A stretch of DNA of 32,408 bases from Lacticaseibacillus pantheris DSM 15945 = JCM 12539 = NBRC 106106 (GCF_001311175.1 NZ_BBAI01000027.1:1-32408); one strand, 5' to 3'. Positions 1 to 9,616 are shown, counted from the first letter of the stretch. The notes: generated from the letters alone by a model not told the origin. Numbers and translations are program-made.

Positions 1-185
1 ACAGGCGGGCTCAAAGCTCGTCGCGTTCTAACGGCTAAAGCCGTAAGAGCTCTCGGACTGGCTTCGCCATTCCTGCGAGTAGCACGCAGTAAGCGCTAAA
101 GCGCAAACTGCCTGCGTAACCCCGGTAGCGGTCATAACTCCGGGTTCAGTCGCCTCCACCCCACCACCACTTTGCCGGCACCCGC
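1..185. repeat. Outer arm of a mirror-image composite repeat (left)
   Basis: This stretch is the reverse complement of 11581-11752, at roughly nine bases in ten by eye. It contains small internal palindromes (ACGGCTAAAGCCGT, GCGCTAAAGCGC type) and no credible gene. The open frames across it have no ribosome site or recognisable protein. It may begin before the window, so the left boundary is unknown. Confidence 0.85.
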
Positions 186-300
186 CAGTTCGTGGATGGC
201 GCGGCAATGTTGAGTGGTCGCTAATGTGTTTTGTTTTATCGTGTTAATTGGTGGTTTAGAGGCAGAAATGTCGATTCCAGAAATCCAGTTACTACAGTTG

Positions 301-560
301 CGTGAGGCCGCGTCGGTCGGATCGGTGTGCGTAGGCGTGTGGGGTCGGAATGGTAACCACTGCCGGGGAACACAGTCAGTTTGCGCTTTAGCCGTTAGAA
401 CGCGACGAATTTCGAGACTGACCGGTGGTTTTCCGGGCAGGCTTGAAATCGCGGCGGAAACACGCCTGTACTTGGCGGGTTGGAGCCTTCGCCCTAGCAG
501 TGGATTACCATGGAGCACTCCACGTAAGCCGCCGGAACTTCTGGAACCGCAACGGGAGTT
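301..560 (+). repeat. Family A repeat, copy 1 (one terminal repeat kept)
   Basis: The block from 306 to 533 matches the reverse complement of the 10950-11203 element. It begins with a near-perfect copy of the 20-base terminal repeat at 306-325 (one difference, GGATCGG for GGACCGG). It ends with the conserved core at 501-533 (TGGATTACC, GGAGC, CACG and AAGCCGC blocks). The distal terminal repeat is not recognisable beyond 533, so this copy seems truncated or diverged. A possible -10 for gpmA (TAGAAT, 565-570) lies about 30 bases past the core, without a good -35. Bases 186-300 between the two repeat arms show nothing I can identify. Confidence 0.75.
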
Positions 561-627
561 AGTGTAGAATGAAAGGGTAAATGCCAAGCAAGGTTTGGTA
601 ACTAAAAAAAGTGAGGTAATTGTTAAC

Positions 628-1319
628 ATGGCAAAATTGGTTCTGATTCGTCATGGTCAATCCGAATGGAACTTGTCCAACCAGTTTACTGCTGGCACGA
701 CGTTGACCTGTCCGAAAAGGGTGTTGAAGAAGCTAAAGCAGCTGGTAAGAAGCTGAAGGAAGCTGGCATCCTGTTTGACCAGGCTTACACTTCCGTTTTG
801 ACTCGTGCAATCAAGACGTTGCACTACGCTCTGGAAGAAGCTGACCAGCTGTGGATTCCAGAAACGAAGACTTGGCGTTTGAACGAACGTCACTACGGTG
901 CTCTGCAGGGCCTGAACAAGGAAGAAACTGCCGAGAAGTATGGTGCCGAACAGGTACACATTTGGCGCCGTTCATACGACGTTCTGCCACCACTCTTGGA
1001 CGCCGATGACCCAGAGTCTGCTGCACAGGACCGTCGTTACGCTGACCTGGACCCACGTATCGTCCCAGGTGGCGAAAACTTGAAGGTTACTCTGGAACGC
1101 GTTATCCCATTCTGGGAAGACCACATTGCTCCAGACCTGCTTGATGGCAAGAACGTAATCATCGCTGCGCACGGTAACTCCCTGCGTGCTCTGACTAAGT
1201 ACATCGAAAACATCTCCGACGCTGACATCATGGACGTCGAAATGGCTACTGGCGAACCAGTTGTCTACGACTTTGATGACAAGCTGAAGGTTACTAACAA
1301 GGAAAAGCTGGGCAAGTAA
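628..1319 (+). CDS. gpmA: 2,3-bisphosphoglycerate-dependent phosphoglycerate mutase (one frame break)
   Basis: Cytosolic glycolytic enzyme interconverting 3- and 2-phosphoglycerate. The N-terminus [20 protein letters not shown] carries the phospho-histidine RHG motif. Later motifs typical of dPGM are [11 protein letters not shown] and [10 protein letters not shown]. The start at 628 has a GTGAGG ribosome site at 611-616. Reading breaks near 690-693, where one G seems missing (TTTACTGCTGG; expected TTT ACT GGC TGG), after which the frame runs cleanly to TAA at 1317-1319. Restoring one base gives 230 residues, the normal length of the family. No internal stop or other damage is visible, so a sequencing error is more likely than loss of this central enzyme. 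The gene is monocistronic, with a terminator directly downstream. Confidence 0.93.
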
Positions 1320-1337
1320 TTACCCGCTGACCTAACG

Positions 1338-1365
1338 GCACTCCACTTTCGGGGGAGTGCTTTTT
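1338..1365 (+). terminator. Intrinsic terminator of gpmA
   Basis: GCACTCC (1338-1344) pairs perfectly with GGAGTGC (1354-1360) across a 9-base loop and is followed by five T. Confidence 0.85.
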
Positions 1366-1434
1366 ATATGGCCCCATTGTGGCGGCCATTAAACATATGT
1401 GTGTAAGTATTAGAATGATTGGGGAAAGTAATTT

Positions 1435-1680
1435 ATGAGCAACACGGACAGTGCAGTTACACAGATTGAAATGATTCGCATCATCAAGCAGTTTCGGCAG
1501 CAGGGATTTCAGGGTAAGTATGGTGCGATGCAAAGGGTTGCGGGCAGTGACCACGAATACTTTGTTGCGCTGACTGACGCGCAGACCGAGATGGCGGGGT
1601 TGTTTCGGATTAGCCTCATTACTAACCAAATTGATTTTCAGTACATGCTGGATGAAGATCACGTCTTTGCCGCGGAATAG
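1435..1680 (+). CDS. Small unknown protein, 81 residues
   Basis: I do not recognise this family. It is a soluble, mixed-charge protein without signal peptide or membrane segment. A purine-rich GGGGAAAG (1421-1428) sits six bases before the ATG. A candidate promoter, TTAAAC (1389-1394) with a 16-base gap to TAGAAT (1411-1416), lies just upstream. The gene is followed by its own terminator, so it is probably transcribed alone between gpmA and the two-component system. The frame is intact. Ribosome site, promoter-like boxes and terminator together support a real gene; function is unknown. Confidence 0.65.
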   Translation: MSNTDSAVTQIEMIRIIKQFRQQGFQGKYGAMQRVAGSDHEYFVALTDAQTEMAGLFRISLITNQIDFQYMLDEDHVFAAE

Positions 1681-1705
1681 GCGTTAAATATTCGTTGCTA
1701 TTGAT

Positions 1706-1735
1706 GGCTCACTAGTGGTAGTGGGTCTTTTTTTT
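1706..1735 (+). terminator. Intrinsic terminator after the 81-residue protein
   Basis: GGCTCACT (1706-1713) pairs with AGTGGGTC (1720-1727), including two G-T wobbles, over a 6-base loop, followed by eight T. Confidence 0.75.
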
Positions 1736-1788
1736 GTGCCAAAATAAAGTCAATTAGTGACCGTAAATGCAGAAGGGTGGGGGAACCG

Positions 1789-2483
1789 ATGACGACAATT
1801 TTGTTAGTTGAAGACGAGGCGGCACTGGCTGACTCGTTGCGGACTGAATTCGAATTGGAAGGCATGCAAGTATTGTGGGCGGCTGATGGTGAGGCCGCCC
1901 TCAGCGCCTTTCGCAAGCAGTCCGGCCAAATTGACCTCATTATTTTGGATTGGATGTTACCAAAGTTGGATGGTTTCACGGTGCTGCGGCGGATCCGTAA
2001 AGACAGCCAGGTACCGTGATCATGTTGACCGCTCGGGACTACGTCGGTGACAAAGTTGCGGGGTTAACCGGTGGGGCCGATGATTACATGACCAAGCCAT
2101 TCGAGATGGAAGAGCTGGCCGCGCGCGTGGAAGTAGCGTTGCGCCACAGTCAACCGGAGTTCCAGAAGAATGGTACCCTGCGTATTGCTAATTTGGCCGT
2201 GGACACTACCGCGAAGCGAGTGACGCGGGCCGGACAAATTATCCCCTTGACCCAGCGGGAATACGAGCTGCTGGTCGAGTTAAGCAAACACCAAAATGAA
2301 TCGTGTAGTCGAGATGAGCTACTCAATGCGGTCTGGGGACAGGACTTTGACGGTCAGCCTAACATCCTGGACGTTTATGTACGGAATTTACGGCATAAAA
2401 TCGATACACCCGACCAGCAGAAACTGATTCACACGGTGCGGGGCACTGGTTACATGCTGTCGGATCAGGTGGCCACGGTTTAG
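1789..2483 (+). CDS. OmpR-family response regulator (one frame break)
   Basis: DNA-binding response regulator paired with the kinase that follows. The receiver domain shows the acidic pair in LLVEDE, the phospho-acceptor region LIILDWMLPKLDG, the switch threonine in MLTA and the lysine in MTKPF. The C-terminal half (PLTQREYELLVEL through TVRGTGYML) is an OmpR/PhoB winged helix. The ATG at 1789 is preferred over the GTG at 1777 because it sits correctly behind the GGGTGGGGG purine run. The frame breaks at about 2015, where GTACCGTGATC lacks one G (expected GTA CCG GTG ATC). With it restored the protein is 231 residues, normal for the family. Its target genes cannot be read from sequence; the envelope genes downstream are candidates. 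Confidence 0.9.
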
Positions 2484-2495
2484 CGGGGATTTAAC

Positions 2496-3880
2496 ATGAA
2501 AGTAAAGGATCAGACTAGCGGCGGCATCATGCTCCGCAACGTAATGGGACTGGTAACGACTATCACGATTGGTCTGGGCGTCTTAATCGTGATTGCCGTT
2601 AGCAACCAATTATTAACACAAGTCCGGGTCAATACGACGCATATCGTGCAGAGCCTCAAGAAGACCGTGATTGACGGGGATGACGACTGGGAAAACTGGC
2701 GGCGTAACAGTACCTTGGACACCAGTTCAAGTCGGGTTTTGGTGCACAATATGCGCAAAGATGCCAGGCGGCGGAATTACTATTCGCCGTACACGCGCAC
2801 GTTGTTACGCAAGACGCCAGTCCGCGTGCCCTTCATCAAGGATCTGTATTACCGTGACGGTAAAGGACTGTTCTATCACCAAACGGGGCACGCCGCTGGC
2901 ATTCGCTACGACGTCTGGCAGCGAATGGATAGTGAAGTGGAGGTGCTGGAACGGGTCGTCGAAGTCACTGTCGTCCTACTGATGTTGACCATGTTGCTGA
3001 GCCCGTTCTTCATTCGCCGCCTGACGCACCGCCTAACGGATCCGCTGACGCAGTTATCAGAGGCGTCGCGGTCGACCAGCAAAACGACTAATGATGATAC
3101 GGTCGCGCAATTGCCGGTACCCAGTCAGCCGACTGAAGTGACCAATTTGGCACAGGACTTCAACGGATTACTTACGCAATTGCACGAACGGCAGGAACAA
3201 CAAAAATTGTTTATCATGAATGCGGCGCACGAGCTACGGACACCGATTGCGACGATTCGGAGCCACGCTCAGTTGATTGAGCGTCATGGTGAGGCGCATC
3301 CAGAAATTGTGGCTAAGTCAGTGGACTACATTACGGCGGAGTCACGGCAAATGCAGCAGTTAATCGATGAGTTATTAACTTTGTCCCGCGCTGATCAGGT
3401 GACGCTCGCGTTGACCAAGATTGACCTCAGCGCCGCGGTGGAGCAGGCCGTGAACAAGTTGACTCCGGAAGTATTGGCGTCGGTGCACACCGATATTCAG
3501 CCGCACTTATCGATAGACGGTAACCTGGTGGCGATTGAGCATGTAGTCCATAACCTGGTGGGTAACGCAGCCAAGTATGGACCTGCCAAGGGCCCAATTA
3601 CGGTAACTTTGATCCAACGCGATGCGCTAGCGGAGTTAAGCGTCACGGATGTGGGTCCGGGAATTGCCGATGATGACAAAGCGCATGTTTTCGAACGGTT
3701 TTACCGGGCCGACGATGTGCGTGGGACCGTAGCGGGGACCGGTTTGGGCCTGCCAATTGTGCAGCAACTGGTGCAAAAAAAATGGGTGGGCAAGTCCGCG
3801 TGTTGGATCACGAACCGTATGGGGCAAAGATACTGGTGACGCTGCCACTGCTATCCGCGACGGCGGTTAATGAATCCTAA
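2496..3880 (+). CDS. Sensor histidine kinase with HAMP domain (C-terminal frame break)
   Basis: Membrane sensor kinase co-transcribed with the response regulator (12-base gap). Transmembrane helices lie at about residues 15-40 and 154-173 and enclose an extracellular domain of about 115 residues. A HAMP linker follows, then the HisKA box NAAHELRTP with phospho-acceptor His245, the N box (HNLVGNAAKYG), DVGPGIAD, ERFYRAD and GTGLGLPIVQQL. Immediately after the G2 box the frame breaks in an A8/GGGTGGG run (about 3774-3788). In the corrected frame the protein continues as GGQVRVLDHEPYGAKILVTL and ends at TAA 3878-3880, restoring a standard kinase end of about 461 residues. The signal it senses is unknown. 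Confidence 0.9.
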
Positions 3881-3926
3881 CGACGCGTGTTTGTTCGGTT
3901 AGTTTTTCAGTTTGATAATAAATGGT

Positions 3927-3959
3927 GGGATCTGCCTTGTTATGGCAGGTCCCTTTTTT
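3927..3959 (+). terminator. Intrinsic terminator of the two-component operon
   Basis: GGGATCTGCC (3927-3936) pairs with GGCAGGTCCC (3944-3953) with one wobble, loop of 7, then six T. Confidence 0.88.
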
Positions 3960-4054
3960 GAGTCCGGGTTCTGAGGGGAATGCGTGTTTTTAGGCTCAGT
4001 TGCGTGGTTAGCACCGGCTATTAATTATTTTTTTCAACGACCAGTAAGGAAAAT

Positions 4055-4123
4055 CTGAGAAAAACTCAGGCTGCATGTGCGTGACGTAGTGCAAGCGTGA
4101 ATCATTCTGAATTTTCATCAGAA
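4055..4123. promoter_or_regulatory. Two small palindromes upstream of the envelope gene run
   Basis: CTGAG-A5-CTCAG (4055-4069) and TTCTGA-N7-TCAGAA (4105-4123) lie in the 250-base gap between the kinase terminator and the gene at 4214. Both are perfect inverted repeats around AT-rich centres, as regulator sites often are. That the neighbouring response regulator binds here is only a guess from position. I could not place a convincing -35/-10 pair. Confidence 0.35.
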
Positions 4124-4213
4124 TTAGTTTATTTTTCGTGGGTGGGCCGCTCGAAGATGGGGCGGTAAGCTGCTCTTTGTTGGCAGCCAGCGAGCATTGA
4201 AGGCGGTGACTAG

Positions 4214-4816
4214 ATGCGTATCAATGGAGCAGTCCGGTTTCGTCAGGGAACCGGTAGCACGATCAAAACGGCGCTAATGACGTTTGCCGGTATTGTCGGC
4301 ACCATCACCTTGGGGGCGACAATGTCGCTGCCCGTGATGTTTCTAATCACTTTGGTGACGCTGGTGGGTCTGCCAGCAACGAACCATCACCGGACCGGTG
4401 CAATAGATTCAATTCGTACCAGCACCCTAGCTATTGCGGTCACAATTACCTTTAACATGTTGACCACAGCCGAAGTGGATAGCGCGGTGCTACTGATTGT
4501 GGCGGTAGGACTCTTGGCGGTGGCTAAACGTTATCAAGTGCGCACGTTGAGCGTAATTGCCTTCCAGTTGTTGTTAGCCTGGCTCGGTTACTCTGGCGAA
4601 TGGGGAACACTCATCGGTACGGTATTAGTGGGGACCAGCCTGGTCTATGCACACCAACACGATGAGGCCGGACAGCTGCTGGGTGCAACTGGGCTTGCCA
4701 TTATCCTTGCGCAGTGGATATTGCCATACTTGGCCAACGTAAACGTTGTATTGGCCTTTGCACTCTACTGCGTTTATCTTGGTGGCCTGCTGCTCGGTAC
4801 ACGTGGGCTTCAGTAG
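4214..4816 (+). CDS. Unknown polytopic membrane protein, 200 residues
   Basis: I do not recognise the family. The protein is almost entirely hydrophobic, with about six predicted membrane helices beginning near residue 20, a basic N-terminus (RINGAVRFRQ) and a short loop rich in His and charged residues (HQHDEAGQ) near residue 148. No catalytic motif stands out. The frame is intact. It lies 39 bases upstream of dedA on the same strand, with no terminator between, so it is likely the first gene of the envelope operon that follows. A role in envelope lipid or sugar handling is inferred from neighbours only. Confidence 0.7.
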   Translation: MRINGAVRFRQGTGSTIKTALMTFAGIVGTITLGATMSLPVMFLITLVTLVGLPATNHHRTGAIDSIRTSTLAIAVTITFNMLTTAEVDSAVLLIVAVGLLAVAKRYQVRTLSVIAFQLLLAWLGYSGEWGTLIGTVLVGTSLVYAHQHDEAGQLLGATGLAIILAQWILPYLANVNVVLAFALYCVYLGGLLLGTRGLQ

Positions 4817-4855
4817 ATCACCCGCACAAACTTAATTATGAATGGAGAAAAGTAT

Positions 4856-5513
4856 ATGTCCGTAATCCTGTTAACTTCACTGATTCCGAATATCAGTCAA
4901 TTGGTGCCACAGTTAATAACTCAGTATGGCAACCTCATCTACGTGGGCCTGTTTATCGTGATCTTGATTGAAACCGGTGTGGTGGTGCTACCTTTTTTGC
5001 CGGGTGACTCACTGTTATTTCTGTGTGGTTCTTTGGCCGCGGTGGGGCAACACTCATTGAACGTTTGGCTCCTGTTCGGCTTGCTATCAGTTGCCGCTGC
5101 GGTCGGCGACGCGATGAACTTTGAAATCGGTCAACATTTCGGTCAGTACTTAGCGAATAGTGAACGTTGGCGGCGGCTCATTAAGCCAAAGTATTTGCAG
5201 CAATCGGCAACGTTCTTTGACCGGCACGGTAAGGGGGCCATTTTCCTGGGCCGGTTTGTGCCGATTGTCCGGACCTTTATCCCCTTTACTGCTGGTATTA
5301 GTCATATGCACTACCGTGACTTTGCCGTTTACAACATTTTAGGTGCGGTCAGCTGGGTAGGCAGCGCCGTTGGGGCGGGTTATTTTTTTCGGTAACATTC
5401 CCCTCATTAAGGCCCACTTCGAACTCATTATGTTGGCGATTGTGGCCATCTCACTCATACCGGTAATCATAGTCGGGTTACGTTCACGGAAAGGACAGAC
5501 AGATGCGGAATAA
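4856..5513 (+). CDS. DedA-family membrane protein, candidate polyprenyl-phosphate flippase (one frame break)
   Basis: DedA/SNARE-associated family, several members of which are reported to return undecaprenyl phosphate across the membrane. Seen here: the N-terminal re-entrant region with IETGVVVLPFLPGDSLLFLCG, the central GDAMNFEIGQHFG, and the signature FLGRFVPIVRTFIPFTAGIS. The ATG at 4856 follows GGAG (4844-4847) at eight bases and is chosen over the ATG at 4838. In a T7 run at 5384-5390 one extra T shifts the frame. With T6 the protein continues FFGNIPLIKAHFELIML and ends at TAA 5511-5513, about 218 residues, the family norm. The corrected end overlaps the PAP2 start by 11 bases, which itself argues that the break is an artefact. 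Confidence 0.9.
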
Positions 5514-6162
5514 GGTTGATTATTGTGGAGCCGCAGTTTTGTGGCTGATGTTTATTGGGTTGGCCGTTAGCGTCATTCACCATGCTAGTTGGGTCGGGGC
5601 CATCGATACGATGATGGCCCAGGCGATGGGGGCACCATCTGCTAACAACATTACGCTGTTTAACGTCATCGCGTTTTTAGGTAGTCCGATGGTCAGCCTG
5701 TCGTTAACCTTTGTGCTTTGTGTGTACCTGTGGTTCCGCCGGGGACCGGCATTGAGTCTGTGGGCTGCTGGTATGCAGTATGGTGGGTCGGCCTTGGTTG
5801 AGGTTGTTAAACAAATCGTGGCCCGGCACCGCCCTGTCCACGAGTTGCTGCCAGACACTGGTTACAGCTTTCCCAGCGGGCACGTCTTTTGTACCACCAT
5901 CCTCGTGCTAACGCTGCTCATGGTTTTCCTGCCCGGCATAAAGGATCAGGAGGTAGGGCTGGTGGCCGTACTGATGGGCGTGGTTTGGGTTGGCTTGGTG
6001 GCGACATCTCGCCTGTACCTTGCACAACATTTTGCGACGGACTTGGCGGGCAGCGTGTTGATTGCGGGTGCCCTGTGGCTTACGCTACGGCCGGCGCGGA
6101 CCCCAGTGATGGCGTTCGTGGACGACCATTTACCGGCAAGATTGCAAAGGAGTGCACATTAA
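5503..6162 (+). CDS. PAP2-superfamily phosphatase, probable undecaprenyl-pyrophosphate phosphatase
   Basis: Integral-membrane acid phosphatase of 219 residues. The complete catalytic signature is present: K103-X6-R110-P111 (KQIVARHRP), the PSGH motif at 124-127, and S169-R170-X5-H176-X3-D180 (SRLYLAQHFATD). Five to six membrane helices surround these motifs. BcrC-type members release phosphate from undecaprenyl pyrophosphate at the outer face; other PAP2 enzymes act on phosphatidic acid or PGP. Overlap with dedA upstream and direct abutment to the GT2 gene downstream favour a role in lipid-carrier recycling. The frame is intact. Confidence 0.92.
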   Translation: MRNKVDYCGAAVLWLMFIGLAVSVIHHASWVGAIDTMMAQAMGAPSANNITLFNVIAFLGSPMVSLSLTFVLCVYLWFRRGPALSLWAAGMQYGGSALVEVVKQIVARHRPVHELLPDTGYSFPSGHVFCTTILVLTLLMVFLPGIKDQEVGLVAVLMGVVWVGLVATSRLYLAQHFATDLAGSVLIAGALWLTLRPARTPVMAFVDDHLPARLQRSAH

Positions 6163-7104
6163 ATGGAAAAATTAACCATTGTGATTCCCGCATACAACGA
6201 GGAAGAAGTACTCGCGAGCTCGGTGGCAAGCCTACTCACAATTGAAGACCAGGTGGTTGCGGCGTACACCCTCGCGACTGACTCGGATATTTTAATTGTC
6301 GACGATGGTTCTAGTGACAAAACTTGGTCGCTAATTGATCAACTACACCGTCAGAATTCCCGGGTGCGGGGATTACGTTTCTCCCGCAACTTTGGGCACC
6401 AGCAGGCCTTAATTGCCGGGTTGACGGAGGCGGTTAAGACCGCTGACCTCATGGTGACCATTGATGCCGATTTGCAGGACGACCCCGACAAAATTATGGC
6501 GATGGTCGAACAGTACGCGAACGGAATAGACATTGTTTACGGCGTACGTAATAATCGGGATACGGATACGTGGTTTAAGCGCACCACTGCGGGGGCCTTT
6601 TACGGCCTGCTCAAGCATCTGGGCGTGGATTTAATTCCCAACCACGCGGACTTTCGGTTGATGTCGCGCCGTTCCGTGGAGACGTTCCTGTCCTACCACG
6701 AACGCAACATCTTTATTCGGGGGCTGGTGCCTAAACTGGGCTACCCGAGTGCGTCGGTATACTACAAACGTACGCCTCGGATGGCGGGCGAGTCTAAGTA
6801 TCCGCTCAAAAAGATGCTGGCGTTCGCGTGGGACGGCATCACGTCGTTAACGATTGCGCCGGTCCGGCTCATTCTAATTTTAGGCGTGTTGGCGACCATG
6901 CTGGCTGTCATTATGCTAATTTACACGGTGTCGGTCAAGGTGTTGGGCCTTGCAGAGCATGGCTGGTCGTCATTGATGGTCTCGGTGTGGTTCCTTGGTG
7001 GCCTACAGATGATCAGCTTGGGCGTAATTGGTGAGTACATTGGCAAAGTGACTACGGAAGTACGCCACCGTCCGCGGTATACGATTCAAAACAAACTTCA
7101 GTAG
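6163..7104 (+). CDS. GtrB/CsbB-like family 2 glycosyltransferase (polyprenyl-phosphate sugar synthase)
   Basis: Transfers a sugar from a nucleotide donor to undecaprenyl phosphate on the inner face of the membrane. The GT-A fold motifs are clear: VIPAYNEEE at 7-15, VDDGSSD around 46-52, the conserved NFGHQQALIAG at 76-86, and the metal-binding D101-A-D103 followed by LQDDP. Two C-terminal membrane helices at about 230-255 and 265-292 match the DPM1/GtrB/YkcC class. The 313-residue length is typical. The ATG follows the PAP2 stop with no gap, and AAAGGAG lies just upstream. The sugar is not known; glucose, galactose or GlcNAc would fit related systems. Confidence 0.94.
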   Translation: MEKLTIVIPAYNEEEVLASSVASLLTIEDQVVAAYTLATDSDILIVDDGSSDKTWSLIDQLHRQNSRVRGLRFSRNFGHQQALIAGLTEAVKTADLMVTIDADLQDDPDKIMAMVEQYANGIDIVYGVRNNRDTDTWFKRTTAGAFYGLLKHLGVDLIPNHADFRLMSRRSVETFLSYHERNIFIRGLVPKLGYPSASVYYKRTPRMAGESKYPLKKMLAFAWDGITSLTIAPVRLILILGVLATMLAVIMLIYTVSVKVLGLAEHGWSSLMVSVWFLGGLQMISLGVIGEYIGKVTTEVRHRPRYTIQNKLQ

Positions 7105-7139
7105 CAATTACCTGTGATCAGTAACTTGGAGGTGCTGGC

Positions 7140-9139
7140 GTGGGACAGATGATCCGCACACGTTTTTTACCATTAATTCTAGCGGGTTGCCTAGCTGTCG
7201 GCGTGGTGGCCAACCTGGTGAGCGTGCAGGCCCCATTGATTGGTGTACTCATTGCCGTTATGAGCGTGCTCGTATGGGCGGTTATCCGCCTAGTGCGTCC
7301 GTTCATTGAACGACTGACTCCGCGCAAAGTGAGTGTTTTAATTGGCGCGGCGTTAGTGGTCACGGTGGTCATTCAATGTCTGGTACTGATTTACATGCCG
7401 GTGACCGTTTACCACGATCCATACCGAGTGCTGTCACAGGCGGACCAAATGGCGGCGGGACACTATACCTGGAACATTACGTATTTTTGGCGGTACCCCA
7501 ACAACGTACCGCTGGCCTGGATGTTATCCTGGGCCATTCGGTGCGGGTGGTTGGTGGGTTTAACCACCAACGGCGTTCTCCACGTGCTGAGCCTCCTATT
7601 CCTAGACGGATTGATCGTCTTAACGCTCCGTACGGTTCGCCAAGTTCATGCCCGGAATACCGCTGTTGTGGGGCTGTTAGCACTATTCACGTTGACCCCC
7701 TTTGCCTACACGTACTTTTTACAGGTGTTTTACTCCGATTTGCCGGCCTTACTGTGCCTAGTCGTCATAGTCCGGACATTCTTGTTTTGGCCAAAGTGGA
7801 CGCTGCGACACAGGCTAATTAATGGTGTGCTGCTATTGTTGGTGACCTTGTTCGGCCAAATCACACGTCCTAATCTAATCATTATCATTCCCGCTCTAGT
7901 GGTTGTGGCCCTGGTCGTGGGCGTTAGTCGTTGGCGGGGACATCACCTAATGTGGCCTAGCTTGATGGTCGCGGCGGGCATTGCCCTTAGTTTTCCGGCT
8001 ACGGCAGGTATTCAACGACTCAGTAATTTTCAGAACAATAATACGTACGCGTTGCCCACAACGTCGTGGGTGATGATGGGGCTTAATCCTGGTAGTCGGG
8101 GTAAGTATAGCGGTCACGATGTAGGTCGTGAGATTAACCTGCCTAGTAAAGCGGCGCGGCAGCGGTACGCTTTAAAAACTATCCAGCAACGTATTACTAG
8201 GCTAGGCCCAATTGGTTGGTCAAGCATTGGTTCGTTAAGATGGGCATTTTGCTGAACGGTCAAGACATTCAGGATTGGTACAACGGTGGCTACCGGGCCG
8301 CTCCGGGGTGGTACTTGCGCCATGCTGGTACGATCCGCGTGGTGCTAGCGACCGTGAACGCTGTGGCCTTGATTGAGCTGTTCGTGGCGTTGATTGGCCG
8401 GTTAATTGACTGGCGCCCCGACTTCGGTCAGGGTAGGACTAGTGTCGCCCTGTTGGCCGTTGTGATTGCGTTGGGGTATTTGGCCTTCCATACCCTGGTG
8501 TGGGAAACCGAGACTCGCTATGGCGCCGTTATTTGGCCCATGCTTTGGCTGCTGCTGGCCTTGGTCCCCGCAAAGCAGCGTGAGGTCGTAACTACGCACA
8601 CCGTATCATGGTGGATGCCGACGGTGTTGGCCCTAGCCGGCGTGGGCGGTCTGGCGGGTGGCTCGGCCTTGGTCGCGCACAGGTACCCTGAGAACCTCAT
8701 AGTGGCCGCGCAACGCTCGCAACTGTCGACGCAGTACAACGCGCGTCCGGCAGTTGTCCGTTCAGGATCCGTATTGGTTGAAGACGTCGACCTTCATGAT
8801 TGGGCCAACTACTTTTCCGTACAGGCGCACCTGGGCGCGCACGTCAGCGTCACCATCAGCAAGGTTGGCACCGGGGAAACGTACCATTTCTACCGCGCCG
8901 GACAAGTATACCGGCTACGGCGTCACCTTAGCGCGGGACGTTACCAGATACAGGTAGTGAATAACCAACCAACACCACAGTCTGTGGACATCATCAGGAC
9001 GTACGGCTACCGTATGGCGCAATATCCGTTGATTATGGACGGCCGTCAGTATGATAGTCGCTCGCTGATTTTTACCAGTATGCAAAAACACGTGGCGTTG
9101 AAAAAGGCCACGGTGATTAGCCCAAAGGGGGCAAAGTGA
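7140..9139 (+). CDS. GT-C-like membrane glycosyltransferase of a three-component Gtr system (one frame break)
   Basis: Large membrane protein of about 666 residues after correction, with roughly 10-12 membrane helices and a C-terminal extracytoplasmic domain of about 150 residues (from about SVLVEDVDLHDW). An acidic loop after the third helix, YHDPYRVLSQADQMAAGHY, sits where GT-C enzymes hold a catalytic Asp. I infer it moves the sugar from the lipid carrier to an exported acceptor (teichoic acid, polysaccharide or protein). The GTG start at 7140 is set by GGAGGTG (7128-7134). The frame breaks at about 8213-8220 (ATTGGTTGGTC; one base missing), after which LVKHWFVKMGILLNGQDI continues the protein. 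It overlaps the GtrA start by one base (TGATG). Assignment to GT-C is by architecture and context. Confidence 0.75.
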
Positions 9140-9558
9140 TGAATTATGCATTACGTTTATACTCAAAATACGGTATGGCCCTGCGCTACTTAGTTGTGGG
9201 CGGGCTCACCACCCTGATTAACCTGGTGGTGTACTTTGTCCTCACTATGTGGTTCGGCTGGTCGTGGTTTGCCGCCAATTTAGTGGCGTGGTTTCTGAGC
9301 GTCGCCTTTGCTTACGTCACGAACAAAGTCGCGGTGTTCGGCTCGCAGTTTAATAGCCTTGGCCGAGCGCTGTGGGAGGCCGTGCTGTTTTTCGGGTTGC
9401 GTGGAGCCTCGCTCTTGGCGGATACGGCCATCCTTTACGTGGGGTTGAACCTGCTCCACGGCGGTCCGGTACTGGTGAAAATCGTGGATCAGGTCATTGT
9501 GATTGTATTGAACTACGTATTCAGTAAGGCCATCTTTGTACATGCGGACCACGACTAG
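9139..9558 (+). CDS. GtrA-family membrane protein, candidate sugar-lipid flippase
   Basis: Four-helix membrane protein of 139 residues. The N-terminal RYLVVGGLTTLINLVVYF and the C-terminal VIVLNYVFSKAIFV are the usual GtrA landmarks, with FAYVTNKVAVFGS in the middle. GtrA/GtcA proteins work with a GtrB-type transferase and are thought to move the polyprenyl-phosphate sugar to the outer face. The ATG at 9139 overlaps the previous stop, with AAAGGGGG 8-15 bases upstream; the GTG three bases earlier is less well spaced. It is the last gene of the operon, closed by a strong terminator. The frame is intact. Confidence 0.92.
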   Translation: MNYALRLYSKYGMALRYLVVGGLTTLINLVVYFVLTMWFGWSWFAANLVAWFLSVAFAYVTNKVAVFGSQFNSLGRALWEAVLFFGLRGASLLADTAILYVGLNLLHGGPVLVKIVDQVIVIVLNYVFSKAIFVHADHD

Positions 9559-9573
9559 GTTGGTGGGACCGTA

Positions 9574-9616
9574 GCAAAAGGCGCTAACCTCAACCTGCGA
9601 AGTTAGCGCCTTTTGC
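9574..9616. terminator. Bidirectional terminator between gtrA and the LiaF-like gene
   Basis: A perfect 15-base-pair stem (GCAAAAGGCGCTAAC at 9574-9588; complement at 9602-9616) with a 13-base loop has A4 on the left arm and T4 on the right. It can end transcription from both converging operons. Confidence 0.88.

Noticed and set aside
132-629. 165- and 117-residue open frames in the left repeat block
   Set aside because: They lie in repeated DNA, match each other's complement, lack ribosome sites and show no protein-like pattern.
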